64,000 nucleotides of DNA. Source: Panaeolus papilionaceus (Eukaryota > Basidiomycota > Agaricomycetes > Agaricales). Position numbers and translations under genes: made by a program. Each line of letters opens with the position of its first letter. The first letter of the stretch is position 1. This document shows positions 1-12,013 of this stretch, in pieces. The notes under the pieces are model-generated. The model was not told where the DNA came from. It did no database searches and saw only the letters and a list, made by a program, of their open reading frames with translations. The stretch is from assembly GCA_015501605.1 (NCBI GenBank), contig JADNRZ010000002.1:2418001-2482000 (forward strand), written 5' to 3'.

Positions 1-120
1 TTGTTGCTTATTTGCTGATAGTGTCCAAGCATTCTTTGAAAAATTAGCGCGACATAAGACTGAGGGCGCTAAGAAATCCAGTAAGCCAGCTGTTGTATGC
101 TTTGGAACTCGAGTGATCAT
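1..120 (-). CDS. 5' end of an unidentified gene, possibly mitochondrially targeted (cut by window edge)
   Basis: An ATG at 118-120 on the minus strand opens 40 codons that run without a stop to the first base of the window. The peptide begins MITRVPKHTTAGLLDFLAPS and continues with Arg, Lys and Asn but almost no acidic residues, which resembles a mitochondrial presequence. It is divergent from PPIL2, whose ATG is only 86 bp away, so the two would share one short promoter. I do not recognise the family, and the rest of the gene is outside the window. It could instead be a chance open frame in the 5' region of PPIL2. Confidence 0.38.
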   Translation of the reverse strand, partial: MITRVPKHTTAGLLDFLAPSVLCRANFSKNAWTLSANKQQ

Positions 121-206
121 AGTCAAGAGTCAAGGGAAAAGAGAGTGTCTAAATTTTGACCGGTTTAGGAAATTAAGTAAGTGTCATCGCTTCAACCACA
201 ACCACC

Positions 207-2222
207 ATGGGTCACGGAAATTCAGACAAACTATACATCACTCATGCAGAACACGCTGGTCTTCATGGTTCTCATTCTTCTTCAACAGGTTATAAAGCGT
301 ATGTATCAACTTATACACATGTTATCTTTCTAATATGAACTATCTATACAGAAAGGCCGAAGCACCACATCCAGGAGCTCGTACACCTTTCGATTGTTGT
401 GCTCTATCTTTCCAACCATTCTCTCATCCAGTCTGTGCAAGAAATTCAGACGGCACAGGAGATGTATTCGATCTAGTTAACATTATTCCCTGGTTAAAGT
501 TTGTCTTAATTTCAAATCCTCATCTCGTATTTTTACTGAAGGATGCTCAAGGCAGCACGACAATACTCACCCAATCACTAAAGAACCACTATCGCCTTCA
601 GACCTTATCACTCTACACTACTCACGCAAAGAAGCTACAGGAGAAATTCATGACCCTATATCATTCAAACCTTTTAGCGAGCATTCGCACATTGTTGCAA
701 TCGCCACAACTGGTAATGTCTTCCTCGCTGATAGTGTAAAGGGCGGAAAAGACTTGGTCGCCGATGTACCCTTCAAGAAGTGAGTCACTGTCTCATGAAA
801 TATCTTCTGTTGTGTTTATTTGTGGTCAAGAACCGACATTATCACTCTTCAAAATCCGCATGGATTGCCTACCACATCTGGGGTCAAACCGGCTGTAACA
901 TCCAAGGCTGAATCATCTGCTGTAACAAAACCTGCTCCATCCCCTGCTGTTGCGGCCGTGAAAGCCAAAGAAGCTATACCATGTAAGCTTCACCATTCTT
1001 TTGCCGTGTATTCTCTGAAGAATTATCCTAGGGAACATTTCACCGTATTCCAGTGGAATGGCAGGAGCATCGTTAACTTCGACTTCAGTCAGTGTAGCAC
1101 CAGGGTCCAGTTCTAAACTTCTTTGGGATGAGGTTCGTGTTTTTCAGCATACAAGTTATATAGGGTCTTATAACGAAGTGAAGGAAGAACTAATGTTCGA
1201 AGACATCTCCAAGCCTTTGAAAGGTAAAGGAAAGGAGAAAGACATTGGAAAAAGACGTGCCTATGTCCGCGTTGTTACTAGCTTGGGTGGTGCAAGCTTG
1301 AATTTGGAGCTATATTGCGAAAAGGTAAGTCGCTATCCAGATGGTTCCACAGGTAAATTTATGGTGATCTCTGTAGGCCCCCAAGACGTGTTACAACTTC
1401 CTTATGCTTGCTCGTAGTGGCAAATATAATGACTGTATCTTCCACCGCCTCGTTCCTGGGTTCATGGTGCGTCCTCTAAACTATGCCTGGTCGTGCAGCT
1501 TCTCAAATCGAGTCTAGATTCAAACAGGGGACCCGTCTGGCACTGGGGCAGGTGGAGAGTCATACTGGGGCACGCCATTCCGCGACGAGCATGACATGAA
1601 AGGTGCCGCGAGTCATGATAGTAGAGGGGTTCTTGCCATGGCTAATAAAGGAGCGAATACTAATGGGTATGCATGCCTTGTTACCAATGCTCCATAATCT
1701 GACCCTTATCCTTAGCTCTCAGTTTTATTTCACATTTAAACCGACCCCACATCTGGACAAAAAGCATACTGTATTTGGCAAACTGGTGGGGGGCGAAGAT
1801 GTTCTGGACACATTGGAAAAACTCCCAATTAAACCTGGCACAGAAAGACCCGCAAAGACAGTTCGCATAACTGAGATCATCATGTACGCTATTCTTGTTC
1901 CCGTTTACAGATTCTTGCCCCTTATGTGTCGAATAGCTACCAGGATCCGTTTGAGGACTACAAAAAGCGTCTACAAAAGAAATTGGCCAGAAAAGCAGAG
2001 GCAGAAAAGAACGGCATGCCAGTGGATGAGAAGAAGAAGGACGATGTAAATTGGTTTGGCGTCAAAGTGGGAGCAGAGGTATCGATGCAGACACAAGGGG
2101 GTGGAGGTGTAGGCAAATATCTCAACCTCAAGCGCCCCCTTGAAACTACCAAATCTGCACCTGTGGCTGATGATAGCAAGAAGAAGCGAAGGCTAGGCTT
2201 TGGTGATTTCGATGCATGGTAG
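207..2222 (+). CDS. PPIL2: U-box cyclophilin, PPIL2 / Cyp60 family
   Basis: Spliceosome-associated peptidyl-prolyl isomerase with ubiquitin-ligase-type U-box features. The N-terminus ([20 protein letters not shown]) is typical of the family. A modified U-box follows over roughly residues 35-120 ([16 protein letters not shown], then [17 protein letters not shown]). The C-terminal half is a cyclophilin domain ([24 protein letters not shown], then SQFYFTF and LDKKHTVFG). The basic tail ends [14 protein letters not shown] before TAG at 2220-2222. There are about nine exons, and family conservation fixes several joints, for example a splice from WLK to [12 protein letters not shown]. The length of about 500 residues is normal. 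It converges on VPS20 with 69 nt between the stop codons. Known role: nuclear, in late spliceosomal complexes. Placement in the family is secure; activity is inferred. Confidence 0.93.
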
Positions 2223-2291
2223 TATTTATTATTCCATCTGAGATAAGCAGCAGTTGTAGGGTAGTACGTATATGTGTCTGTCGAGCCTGAA

Positions 2292-3243
2292 TTATGCCAG
2301 CATTGCCACCTTTGCGAGCTCCTCGGATTCTGCGACCTTGGTATCTGCACCGCGGTTATTATGACATCGTAAACATGCATACAACACAACGGACCTTCTT
2401 TCGCTGTTGCAGGTGAAGCATCGGGTACCGAGGGTAGTTCGATCTTGTGACTGAGCTCCGTCTCCTATATTGCATGGTCAGAGCTGTGACATTGGAGGTA
2501 TGGAATGCCATTACAATTTCTTCCTGCAACGCAAGTAGCTCCTTCTGGACGTCATCTTCTTCGTCGAGACTCAGGTTGTTGGATAGCATATCAGATATTT
2601 CCTAGCAAACAAATCAAAATGAGCATCTGATCAGTTCCAAGAAGTTGAGCGAACACCCAGTACTTTCTGATACTCTCGAGCTTCCGCAGTCTCTTCCAGC
2701 AGCTTCTCAACGCTCTCAACATTCATCTCTTTATGGATCTCCTTGAGCACTTCATTTCCTTGCTTTAAACCATGCAACACCGACACTTCGACTAATGAAA
2801 ACTCAATTGTCGATACCTATGATGGTATGTGTCAGCCTCGAGTGAAATGGGTAGGAAGGGATAGGAAGCTTGCAAGCTGTTCCAGGTTTTCCAGCTGCTG
2901 ATCAGTCTTGAGTAACAACCCTTGCTGATACTTCCGCCGCCGTAGCGCAATCAAAGCTCGGTCCTTCTCCCCCGCAACCAACTGAGCTCTTGCTATCGCC
3001 TGTTCTCTGTCCAGTACACCTTGAATCTACCATACATCAGGTGAATGAGTGGTACATGTTTTTAAAATGCGAAAACAAACCTTCTTCTGATATTGCTTTA
3101 GCTTATCTCGTTGAAGCTTCAGACTGATATGTCATATAATAATGATCTGTCAGAATAAATATGTCGATGCTCCGTTGTGGGACTCACTCTAGAATAGCAC
3201 GGTCTTGAGGTGTAATCTTTGGGAGTGACTGACTGCTCCCCAT
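2292..3243 (-). CDS. VPS20: ESCRT-III subunit Vps20 / CHMP6
   Basis: Charged multivesicular body protein that links ESCRT-II to ESCRT-III on endosomes. The ATG at 3241-3243 gives MGSSQSLPKITPQDRAILE, with Gly2 placed for N-myristoylation as in Vps20/CHMP6. Basic helices follow (KLKQYQKK, GEKDRALIALRRRKYQQG, then TDQQLENLEQLV). The acidic C-terminal part contains SLDEEDDVQKELLALQEEI. Two small introns near the 3' end must be removed: one starts GTAATGG after LQEEI, the other ends GGTGCAG. Splicing them gives the family-like C-terminus EELAKVAMLA and stop TAA at 2292-2294. There are about seven exons and about 210 residues, typical of the family. It is convergent with PPIL2 and tandem with the acid phosphatase. 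Confidence 0.92.
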
Positions 3244-3469
3244 TGACAATTAGAATTGGGTGTGGGTCATAAAGTTATGAGGGTAAGAGTTGTAGAGTAA
3301 TGGCGGTGTTAACGATGTCGCATATTTGGTCAAAGAAGGGGATCAATGTCATGACGCATGAGTTCACACATTTACCATAATTGCATAACGTTCAAGCGAT
3401 CTTTCGACACATTTGGACGCAGGGTCAAGTTTATCTACGAGTTACAAGTTGTACTCTATGCGGTTCTGC

Positions 3470-5618
3470 TTACTTACTTGGCCTTCGGAGACTCAGCGGT
3501 AGCTGTCCGTCGACGATGTTGTCGGGTTTGGGTATGGTGTAGTTGGCAAAGCACCCGAAGTTGAAATCAACCTCTGCAATGCGTTGCTTCATACCATCAA
3601 TGAAGGCAGAAAGTTCACAAAGACCATCTTTGTTGGCTTTGCACCCTTTGATACCTGTCAATGGTAATACAGCGTCGTTTAAGACCCATCGGATATGTGT
3701 CGGTTCATCGGCTGCAGGACAGGACATAACCTGGCCAACAAGGTTGGTCGCGAAAGGCGCCAGTTGATTCACGAAGTAGGTCTGAATGACATAGAGACTG
3801 TCAGTAACCAGGTTATTAAGACCAGGTAAGACACAGCATTACCTGGTCCTTCGGGATGTGGTCGGTTGGAAGAGGGCCATTGGCTGCCAGGCTAGTGAAA
3901 TTCATGGCAACATAAACTATATAATGACCCGTAAGTAAGCGTAGATTCAAGCTTTCTTCGGGGCTTACTGGTTGACAATACAGTGTCATGGGTTGCATCC
4001 ACATAAATGGGTTGATTCAGTGGGAAGGTAATGTTATTGGTGACGATGGTCGCATTCACAGCAGAATCGAACGTCGTGATTGGTGTCTGTGTCAACCTTG
4101 ACACCAGTTCGGTAACATAACCAATTCCTTGAGCAGCCGTGGCGGGATTGCCTGGGCCGCTGCCGTACCAGAACTCCAAATCTAGCCGGGCTTAGTCTGT
4201 GACTTTTACATGTTGATGATCGACGGGCTTACCCCAGAAATATTCGAACGACTTCCATTCTTCCTCCGTAAACAATCCGCAAAAATCTGAGAACCCTAAC
4301 GCGACCGTCTACTCTAACGATGAGCCCAATGCGTATTTGTGGGGCATATCATGGCGTACCTCATATGCACACAACTGTTGCATCCCTACCAAGTCGGACA
4401 ACTGAAGTTGATAGCCTTTTATCGAAGGCGACAGCCTCTTGAGCGCTGGTTGAAGATATTGTTGTGCCCATTTTGTTGCTTGCTGAACGCCAAAAGCCTC
4501 GATGGCGTTATTGGAATTTGGGCAGTTGAAAAATGGGGCCAATGTGTTGTTCTGGCCAGGATTTTCGATCATGATGACCTGGTGGTAGTCATCTTGATAA
4601 CTTTGAACACCAAATAAACCAGCTGAGAAGTGGAGTCTTAAATAAAAAGTCAGTGTAGGTATCGTGCCTCTGGAGTAAAATCAAACATACGCAGAGTCGA
4701 GCATACGGGCTTTGGATTCAGTCGTGAGCTTCGTTCTCGGAAATCGAAAGGATTGGAATTACCTTCCGAAGTAGTGCGGAAAACTGGTTTCTCTTTAAAG
4801 TCCTTCAAGAGCTCACCTAGGTAAAGGTAAAAATCACGAAAATCGCAATATCAGAGCTTGCATACCGTATTTTACGCCGAAGCCTACTCCAAGGTTGAAC
4901 CTATTGGACACATGAAGCCGACAATGTTTAAATACAACTTTATTAGAGCCTACTTACAATTGGGATCGTCCAAACGGGGTCAGGATTTCACCACCAAGCT
5001 TGTATGTCCATGTGTTCAAAAAGTTTAATGCACCAGAGGCAGAAAATGAACCGTTCTGTGCAGCACCGTGAATGTTAGCTGCAAACTGCCCAGTAACACT
5101 ACTGGCGTCTGCAGTGGGGTATCTGGCACCATGTCTATGAAGCAGATGAACCTGCTGAAGTTTGCAGCCGTCTGGGATCAAGGCAGAGGACTGAGGTAGG
5201 CCAAAACTGTCTACGGACTGCCATGGTGAGAGAGAGCCCATATGTTGGAGAACATCGAATGATGATTTGGCTTTATTTCTGTCGTCTAAAGCAGCAGGTT
5301 TCACAAGAGGGAAAATCGAGTCCACTTTCGCCACTGCAGGGGCAGTAGCTATAGAATCGGGTTCATCTCCAGCTGTAACGCGATAAGTAACCGCCACTGG
5401 AGAATAAAAACCAATGGATACTAACTTGGTGTTGGTCCTGGAAACCCTACCTGGGAGCCGTTCGGGAATAGACTATCGATAGCGCTGTCTGTGGCTCCAG
5501 GTGGTGGAAAGTCTGCAGTAGATGTCGATCCTGCGAAGGTAGACCCAAGTCCTGGTATAGCATAGACACCTTGCTGAACGAGCAGCAAAGTAAGAGAAAT
5601 AAGACGAACAGAAAGCAT
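3470..5618 (-). CDS. Secreted histidine acid phosphatase (phytase-like)
   Basis: Clade-2 histidine phosphatase that hydrolyses phosphomonoesters, possibly including phytate, outside the cell or in the secretory pathway. The ATG at 5616-5618 opens a signal peptide (MLSVRLISLTLLLVQQGVYA). The catalytic RHGxRxP motif is present as LLHRHGARYPTADAS near residue 150, and the distal HD proton-donor motif as VDATHDTVLS near 4010-4040. Several NxS/T glycosylation sites are visible, as are the C-terminal cysteines typical of the group (GCKANKDGLC, FNFGCFANYT). The gene has about eight to ten short introns. The stop is at 3470-3472 after SLRRPSK. A TATA-like box lies just upstream of the ATG. Substrate preference cannot be read from sequence; 3-phytase, general acid phosphatase and MINPP-like activity are all possible. 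Confidence 0.88.
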
Positions 5619-6152
5619 GTTCAGCGTCTGAGGATAATACCCTCTTTACTGTGCTCAGAGATTACATCCCTCATTTTATACCTGTGGACCCTGGGATATG
5701 GAAGATATGGATCGAGCTTCTAGCGATAGGGCTTAACGTCGCTTGAATGGCTTTGAGCACCAGCGATAATAAAAAAAGTCTATAAAAAGATTTGCGGGGA
5801 GCATGTGTAACCCGTGTGATGGCCAAACCCCGTAAATGCGACGGCAAAGAAAAGTCTTCGCATAGTATCAGGCAATCAGGACTATTTAGCGATTGTAACC
5901 CATGTGCGTCGTTTGTAACTCATGATAAATAACGTCAATGGTGGAGAAAAAATTCTCTGATTTTTTTTTTTTTGGTAGATGGGCATTGATGATGGAGTGG
6001 AGACAAGGGGAAACGTTGTCCACGGTTGAGTACGTAATCACTGTGAATATCGAAGTAACAAATGTTGGTAAAAAGTGTAAATTCACCTTATCCCTTCTGG
6101 CACTCTCAGTACTTAAAAGCCGATACGGGATGCTGGGCTTATAAAACTGGGA
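5619..6152. other. Divergent intergenic region between acid phosphatase and PP2C genes
   Basis: This 534-bp region holds the promoters of two divergent genes. It has a TATA-like element for the phosphatase side, a second AT-rich box (TATAAAAAG) near 5780, and a T-rich run near 5961-5974. I see no CACGTG palindrome of the Pho4 type and no credible coding exon. The small open frames here lack any family resemblance. Confidence 0.6.
5671..5680 (-). promoter_or_regulatory. TATA-like box of the acid phosphatase gene
   Basis: On the minus strand the bases read TATAAAATGA, about 53-62 bp upstream of the ATG at 5618. This spacing allows a short 5' UTR and suits a strongly inducible secreted enzyme. 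The assignment is by position and motif only. Confidence 0.5.
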
Positions 6153-7777
6153 ATGGCAAATAGACTTATTTTTCCTATTCGCCAGTTCAATTCTCTATCA
6201 AAAAATGCTGCGCGTAGTTATCACGACTATGTACGCGCCCCAACTAAAGGCAAGCCCTCATGACGCCCGCTCCAAACTTACTACGTTGATCTAATCATGT
6301 CATATTATAGTTGGTGGTATGATGCGTATACCCCTTAACTCTCCTAGAGTTATAGGTGTTGTCAATTCTCGAGGAAACAGAAGGTAGCATTCTCCTCATT
6401 TGCCGCACACTCTTGTTAAATATGACTTCCTAGCCATCAGGAAGATTTTTACGGATTTGCAACTCTAAATCTGAACCCAGAGGAATTAAAGGTTTCTCTC
6501 AATGACGCTCTTAGAGTGTCGTGGCAACCTTCTGACCCGCTCCTCGCTGGGCAAGTTTTATTCCTGGGTCTCTATGACGGGTGAGTTGCCCTAGATATGT
6601 AAAATTTGATTAGAGTACTCATTGCAGAAAAAGTCATGGAGGGTCTGCCGTCGCACAATATCTACGACAAGAATTACATGGACTATTGGAATCCGTCGAT
6701 AAAGCTGTGATACCGGAACTGTATACCTGGATCACTCATGAAGTTGGTGGATATTTCAAGAGGTTCAAAGGAGGTGCACTAGCACCATGGACACAAGGAT
6801 CCTGTGAAAAAAACATGACTCTGGAAGCTCGAGCAACATTGGCTTTTTTTGAGGTGCGACACGTCCAATAATTGACCTCGGGGGACTATCTCACATCTTG
6901 GAAAATTTAGGTTGACAGAACGCTGTCCATGGATGACACAGCCCTAACTTGCGGGGCCACAGCTTCAGTTGCAATTCTTCAATCTCTAGACACACCAACT
7001 ACCCCATTCTTCTCTGCGGATAGGTTGGCCCTTACGGTAGCTCATTGCGGGTACGTGCTAACCCTCTGCTTATGTCGATCTTCTAATTAACAAAACCATA
7101 GTGATACTAGAGTCATCCTCTGCTCTACGAAAGATGGCACCCCTTTCCCAATGACTGAAACACATCATGCCGACGCCCACGTTGAAAGTATAAGGCTTAG
7201 GAAAATGATGGGCTCGTCTCTAATAACAGACTCCTATGGGGAATCTCGGTAAGTACATTATTCCCCGAAAGCCAAGCCCCAGTCTCACAAGTATCTAGTT
7301 GGATGGGTGCATTAGCAAACACACGATGGTGAGCCTCCAGTCTTGGTTTCGACGCATTATCATCTATCCAACCTTATGCTATTTTAGTCTTGGTGATCTG
7401 CACTATAAAAAATTTGGAGTGACACCTGAGCCGGAAGTCAGAACAAAGTTGCTTCAAGGTTTGAATAATGTATTTCTGAACACATCATAATTCTTACACA
7501 TGATCATCTAGGGGAAGACTGGGCTTTCATGGTTATGGTATCCGACGGCATAAGTTCCATCCTCTCAGATGGCGAAATTGTGGATCTTGCAAGAGGTGCC
7601 AAGGACCCAAAAACAGCAGCAGAACGAATTCTTGCCTTCTCTGAGGAATTAGGGGGGGAGGATAATGCAACCGCAATTGTTGTCCCTTTGAGAGGATGGG
7701 GAAGGGTTACCGGACCAGACAATACCAAACAATTAAGAGAATACAGAAGCCGACAAGCTGGTGAGCAGTCTAATTGA
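6153..7777 (+). CDS. PTC6: PP2C-type protein phosphatase, mitochondrial Ptc6-like
   Basis: Metal-dependent Ser/Thr phosphatase. All PP2C metal-site motifs are present in order: RSHQEDFYG, LYDGHGGSA, CGDTRVILC, VSDGISSILSD and GGEDNATAIVV. The ATG at 6153 gives MANRLIFPIRQFNSLSKNAA, an Arg-rich, acid-free leader followed by RSYHDYVR, which resembles a mitochondrial presequence. Yeast Ptc6 is a mitochondrial PP2C implicated in pyruvate dehydrogenase regulation, which suggests the substrate here. The first intron must be of the GC-AG class to keep frame. At least six further introns are normal. Stop TGA is at 7775-7777. The length of about 430 residues fits the family. The gene converges on the gamma-glutamyltranspeptidase with 92 nt between stops. 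The family is certain; the Ptc6 identity and mitochondrial location are inference. Confidence 0.87.
6250..6310 (+). other. GC-AG intron 1 of the PP2C gene
   Basis: The exon ends AAAG and the intron begins GCAAGC and ends ATTATAG (61 nt), with a CTAAT branch-like sequence near its 3' end. Phase 1 joining gives RAPTK-VGGMMRIPLNSPRV, which continues into NSRGNRSHQED. No GT donor nearby preserves the frame. Confidence 0.7.
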
Positions 7778-7869
7778 TGTTTTGTGAATAACGATAATAA
7801 TACACTCTACATAGTTGGCAGCGAGAGACAGCGTCGAATGTAGTTTGGCCCTGAATATCTCTGAGGACA

Positions 7870-10616
7870 TCAGATTTGAGCAGCTGCATGTCCATCTGCT
7901 CGAAGATCCGACCCAGCTGCCCACACAAATCTGCCCGAAGGATCTTGCAGTTTTTGTATAACCTGCCCGCGACCCATGAGTCCACGCTCGAATCCTGCCA
8001 CCTGTCGTGCATCGTGGCCCATGTCTACAAATAGTCAATGTGTTATAGATTTATAATTTATTATATACCGAGTTCAATGCAAAACAACTTACGACGAAGC
8101 TTCTTGACGATGTCCGACGAGATTCCTTCTTCGAAGTATACCTCACTGTTCACGTCGCCTGCCGATCCACCTGACTTGCTCTCGGCGTCGGGTGTGCCTG
8201 CAGATATACAGAATCTTGGGGCATCGAGTGCTGCTTGCGGAGAGAAACCTCTGAGGATATTTAGCAATACTTGAACATGTCCTTGTGGCTAGATTAATGA
8301 CCGGTAAGTGAAAGAAACGGTTCTCGTAGTCTTTAGGAGGACTTACCTGCATAAAACCGCCCATAACACCGTAACTCAAGAACAACTCGTCTCCACGGGT
8401 GGCCAATGCTGGAATGATAGTGTGATATGGTCGTTTACCTCCCTAAAAGCGCTAAGGACTTAATGCATCTGAGGATGGTGGAGGGACTACCTTCAGAGCG
8501 TTTGGGTGATTCTTGTCAAGGACGAATCCTGAGCCTCTGTTTTGCAGAGTGAATCCGCAACCCTTCGGGACAGCTAATAGAGAGGTGGTTAGTCGTTATA
8601 TTCGGGAGGTTTCTCTGAAATCCTTACCTCCAGTTCCAAAGCCTGGACATATAATGAATAGTTAGATACTCAAAGCACTGAAAATTGCACAAGCTCGACC
8701 GACCAGCGTAGTTGCTCTGAATATAGCTGCATGCGTTTCCCCATTGGTCCGTGACTGGTTCTCGTCAACGCAACGCTAAAAGATCAGCACAAGCCGACAC
8801 ACCAGAAAAGTAAACAGTATCTGATGAATTAGTGGGGTTGCCCTACATAAGTTCAGCGAAGTCGTCAATTGTTTATCAGAGTCGTTAACGTACATGTACA
8901 ACGCGCGGGTTGGTTCCTTTGGAACTGAAAAGACGAGCACGAGAGGCAAGATAGTCCTGTCGAGAGTGCAAAGGTTTCGAACAATGTTATCAGCATAAGA
9001 ATAAAAAATTACCTTGCTTAGAAGCTCCTTTAACGGTATGTGCTCCACATCTGGATCTGTAACATAGTACTGGCTGTCTGTCGACGGATTGAGTTTACTA
9101 CTGAACGTCGATGATCTGAATTCCACACTTACCCGCGAACGCGAGGCTGGATTCAAAAAAGGTTCAGCTATTCAACAGCTCGCAACCATCAAGGGACAAC
9201 TGACCGGAGTGCTTCAATAAGAGTATGGAGATATTCAGGTGAGTTGTGCTCCATCTCTAATAATGGCCTCGATAGTCCTTGTTTTTGGATGTTCTCCAAT
9301 ATACCCAGAGCAAGGAGTGCAGTGAGGCCTTTAACATGCTATCAGAGTTGCAGCAATATCAGAAACAGGTAATTCAAACCTTGACCGTTAGGAGGACACT
9401 GGTGAAGCAGGTACGCTCAGCAGACAAGATACATGCGATTTATGGCCACACATTACCTCATAAAGCGTGACTTCGTCGGCGTAGGTATATTTGATAGGTT
9501 CGACGAAAGACGACGTGTGGTCTGCGAGATCATCTAATTCCATTAACCCACCTTTGCTTTTGATCACCTCCACAATGGCCTCGGCGACTCTGCCTTTGTA
9601 AAAGCCATCTTTTCCTTTCTCGACGACTTCTTTAAAAGTCTTTGCTAAGTTGGGAAGCTGTATGATCTGGCCAGGAAGAGGTGCTCTCCCATTCAAGAGC
9701 ATCTCATCACCGTTGGGCGAGGCGTTTTTAATCAAGTCCTAGAGGACACTATATTAGTGAATGGATCACCATGATGGATGTGTGAACGCACCTCTGATTT
9801 TTGCCACTATGAGGGTAGAGATAGTTTAGACTTTCACGCTTTTACTCAGGCAACGCGAAGACGTACGGCCCAGCCATGTATCTCGGAAACAGGGACACTA
9901 AGAAGAGAATTGGGCGACAAGTTTTGAAGTAATGTTGAACGAACCCACCCTTCCTCTGCCAGACGTATGGCAGGAGCAAAGACGTCTGCCCTGGTCACAT
10001 TTCCACTGCCAAAGGTTTCGATGGTATCAATCCAAGCAGCTGCAGCACCTAGAGATTGAAAGCGTGTCAACAGTTTTTCTCGTACTCGGGGGCTTCGCAC
10101 AACGCACCTGGCACGGTTACCGAGTTGAGATCTGTTAATGGAATACGACCAGCAACCCCACGACTGTTGAGGTAGTCGATGTTCAACTTCTTGGGTGCGC
10201 GTCCAGACCCATTTAATGCCCGAACGGTTTTCGTCTTAGAGTCATAGAAAAGGCAAAATGCGTCCCTGGTCAAGGCACGATGTAAGTAGACACTCCTATT
10301 CAAGATGATTTTGTGTTACCCTCCAATACCACAGCAACTGGGCTCAGTAACATTTAAGGCAGCAGAAGTGGCAACAGCTGCATCAGCTATAACATTATAC
10401 AGAGCCTGAGTAACGCTACCATGAATAAATCAAGAAAGGTTTTATACCTGCGTTTCCACCCTTTCTCAAGATCTCAAGCCCAGCCTCAGTTGCGAGAGGC
10501 TGAGAGGACGATACAATACCTTTGGTTCCGTACACGACAGATCGGCGACTTGAAAAGCGTTGGAAAACCAGCTCCGGGTTTTCTACTTTAGACCAGTCGA
10601 TCTTAGGAGAAGACAT
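7870..10616 (-). CDS. Gamma-glutamyltranspeptidase / glutathione hydrolase, YwrD type
   Basis: N-terminal nucleophile hydrolase that cleaves gamma-glutamyl bonds such as that of glutathione after autoprocessing into two chains. The ATG at 10614-10616 opens [19 protein letters not shown]. The conserved large-subunit block follows: [24 protein letters not shown], read with the adjacent exon that encodes the Pro-Ser-Cys-Cys-Gly turn, then [11 protein letters not shown]. The processing site is read as NSSDTVYFS, whose Thr is the expected nucleophile. It is followed by [25 protein letters not shown] and [14 protein letters not shown], and later [15 protein letters not shown]. The C-terminus [14 protein letters not shown] ends at TGA 7870-7872. 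No signal peptide is evident, unlike classical secreted GGT, and the motif set is nearer to bacterial YwrD. There are about a dozen introns. Confidence 0.88.
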
Positions 10617-10963
10617 TATTGAAGAATATGGGCTTGATGTGGTAGGTTCGAGATGGAGGGGTTTTGGCTTATGAAGCAGGTGGACCTCGGAAAGAACTCC
10701 GCAGACGGATAGCCGTCAATTGTAATCACTCCAAGAAGGCAAATATAGTAGATTCGGAACAAAAGCTGCATATGTGACCTATTTTCCATGTTGTAAGTGC
10801 CATTTAGATGGAAAAGTATTGTGAGTACTCAGGAGCATGAGAGTTTTGGCAAGTGCAAGTGTGATGCAAAGTCAGAAGATCAATCTACTTTGGGTTATGT
10901 AAAGGCTCACAACATTACTCACGACGACATCGACAATCTTGATCTTTCTATCTTAAAAGCACT
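10617..10963. other. Divergent promoter region, GGT / prefoldin 6
   Basis: This 347-bp region lies between two divergent ATGs. I see no convincing TATA box, repeat or exon. The open frame at 10797-11087 overlaps the start of the prefoldin gene in another frame and is a shadow. Confidence 0.5.
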
Positions 10964-11502
10964 ATGTCGCTTCAAGCAAAATTGCAAGCAGGTTCAGCAG
11001 AATTCCAAAAACTTCAGATTGACCTGTCTAGAGCGGTCGAAGCAAGACAAAAACTCGACGCACAACTATCGGAAAATGAATTGGTGAAAAAGGTCTGTCA
11101 TCCCTTGTTAATCTTTCTAAGCCACAAATCTAACCCTAATATCAGGAATTCGCTCAATTAAAACCAGAAAATGCGGTCTATAAACTCATTGGCCCAGTGC
11201 TCGTCAAGCAAGATCAAGTTGAGGCAAAGACAAACGTCGAAACGCGGCTGGACTTCATTCGTAGCGAAATGTTCACTAGTTTTACTGTTATTATTGGGTA
11301 AATACTAACTGGTCTAACATTTAGTCGGCGCGTAGAATCGCAAATCAAGGACATCGAAGGCAAACAGGAAAAGAAGAAGAGCGAGGTGCGTAATTCCCGT
11401 TGTCCTGCAAGGAGAGGTTTCCAATATCTTCATCAGCTGGTCCAAATGCAGGCAGCCCTTCAACAACAGGCCCAGCAAGCCGCAACATCTTCAGGTCCTT
11501 GA
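10964..11502 (+). CDS. YKE2: Prefoldin subunit 6
   Basis: Beta-type subunit of the hexameric prefoldin chaperone, which passes unfolded actin and tubulin to the CCT chaperonin in the cytosol. The protein is a small helical hairpin. MSLQAKLQAGSAEFQKLQID starts the first helix, EFAQLKPENAVYKLIGPVLV forms the beta-hairpin signature, and RRVESQIKDIEGKQEKKKSE forms the second helix, with a Gln-rich tail (ALQQQAQQ) before TGA at 11500-11502. It has four exons. The second intron (11271-11324) has the unusual donor GTTCAC, but joining there restores the conserved SEIRRVE. About 125 residues is normal. It converges on uS17m with 64 nt between stop codons. Confidence 0.93.
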
Positions 11503-11566
11503 TTCATGAACTTGTGAGGGGTATCGGACGCGCTGCGGTGGTGATATGAATTGGGATCCTGTTGGA

Positions 11567-12013
11567 CTATAGGCTCTGGGAAGGAGATGGAGTGGTCTGG
11601 CTTAGCGAAGGAACAACTTCTTGTGCTCTGCGAGCACGAGCCAGTTCTCGTTCAGCCTCGGGGCTCTTGAGAACCTTTTCCAACGTAAAACGTTTCAGAG
11701 CGGATTTGGGCGGGCAGTTGCGGATGACTACTTGGTCTTGCTGTCTTAGCACTACATGAATAGTGGATTAGCATGGGGTAAAGTCAGACAGAATATCAAA
11801 GCGTACCATTGTTTTCATCATGCACTAGATATTTTTTGCTTCGCTCTATCCGCTGTACACAGGCTCGTCAAACTAGCTCTTTATAAATAAGTGACTGGCC
11901 CAACCAACCTTTCCCGTCAGCTTGTGCATAACCCAGCGAGATACAGTAACTGTAACCGTTTTGTTCATAAATCCAGCCTTAGTGACAATTCCGTTGAAGG
12001 CCATGGGTGGCAT
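11567..12013 (-). CDS. MRPS17: Mitochondrial small-subunit ribosomal protein uS17m
   Basis: rRNA-binding protein of the mitochondrial small ribosomal subunit. Three exons join to give MPPMAFNGIVTKAGFMNKTV, a S17-type OB-fold start (GxVxxxxMxKTVxVxV), then RWVMHKLTGK, RIERSKKYLVHDENN and VVIRNCPPKSALKRFTLEKV. The first intron starts GTTGGT after the LTGK codons and the second starts GTACGC after the DENN codons. Both give the right phase. A second in-frame ATG at 12002-12004 is a possible start. The stop TAG is at 11567-11569 after SPSQSL. At about 110 residues it is near the family length. The Arg-rich C-terminal helix (ERELARARRAQE) is typical of mitochondrial forms. Confidence 0.85.

Noticed and set aside
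5955..5980. Poly-T run as a possible retroelement tail
   Set aside because: No target-site duplication or adjacent element; a plain promoter homopolymer is enough.
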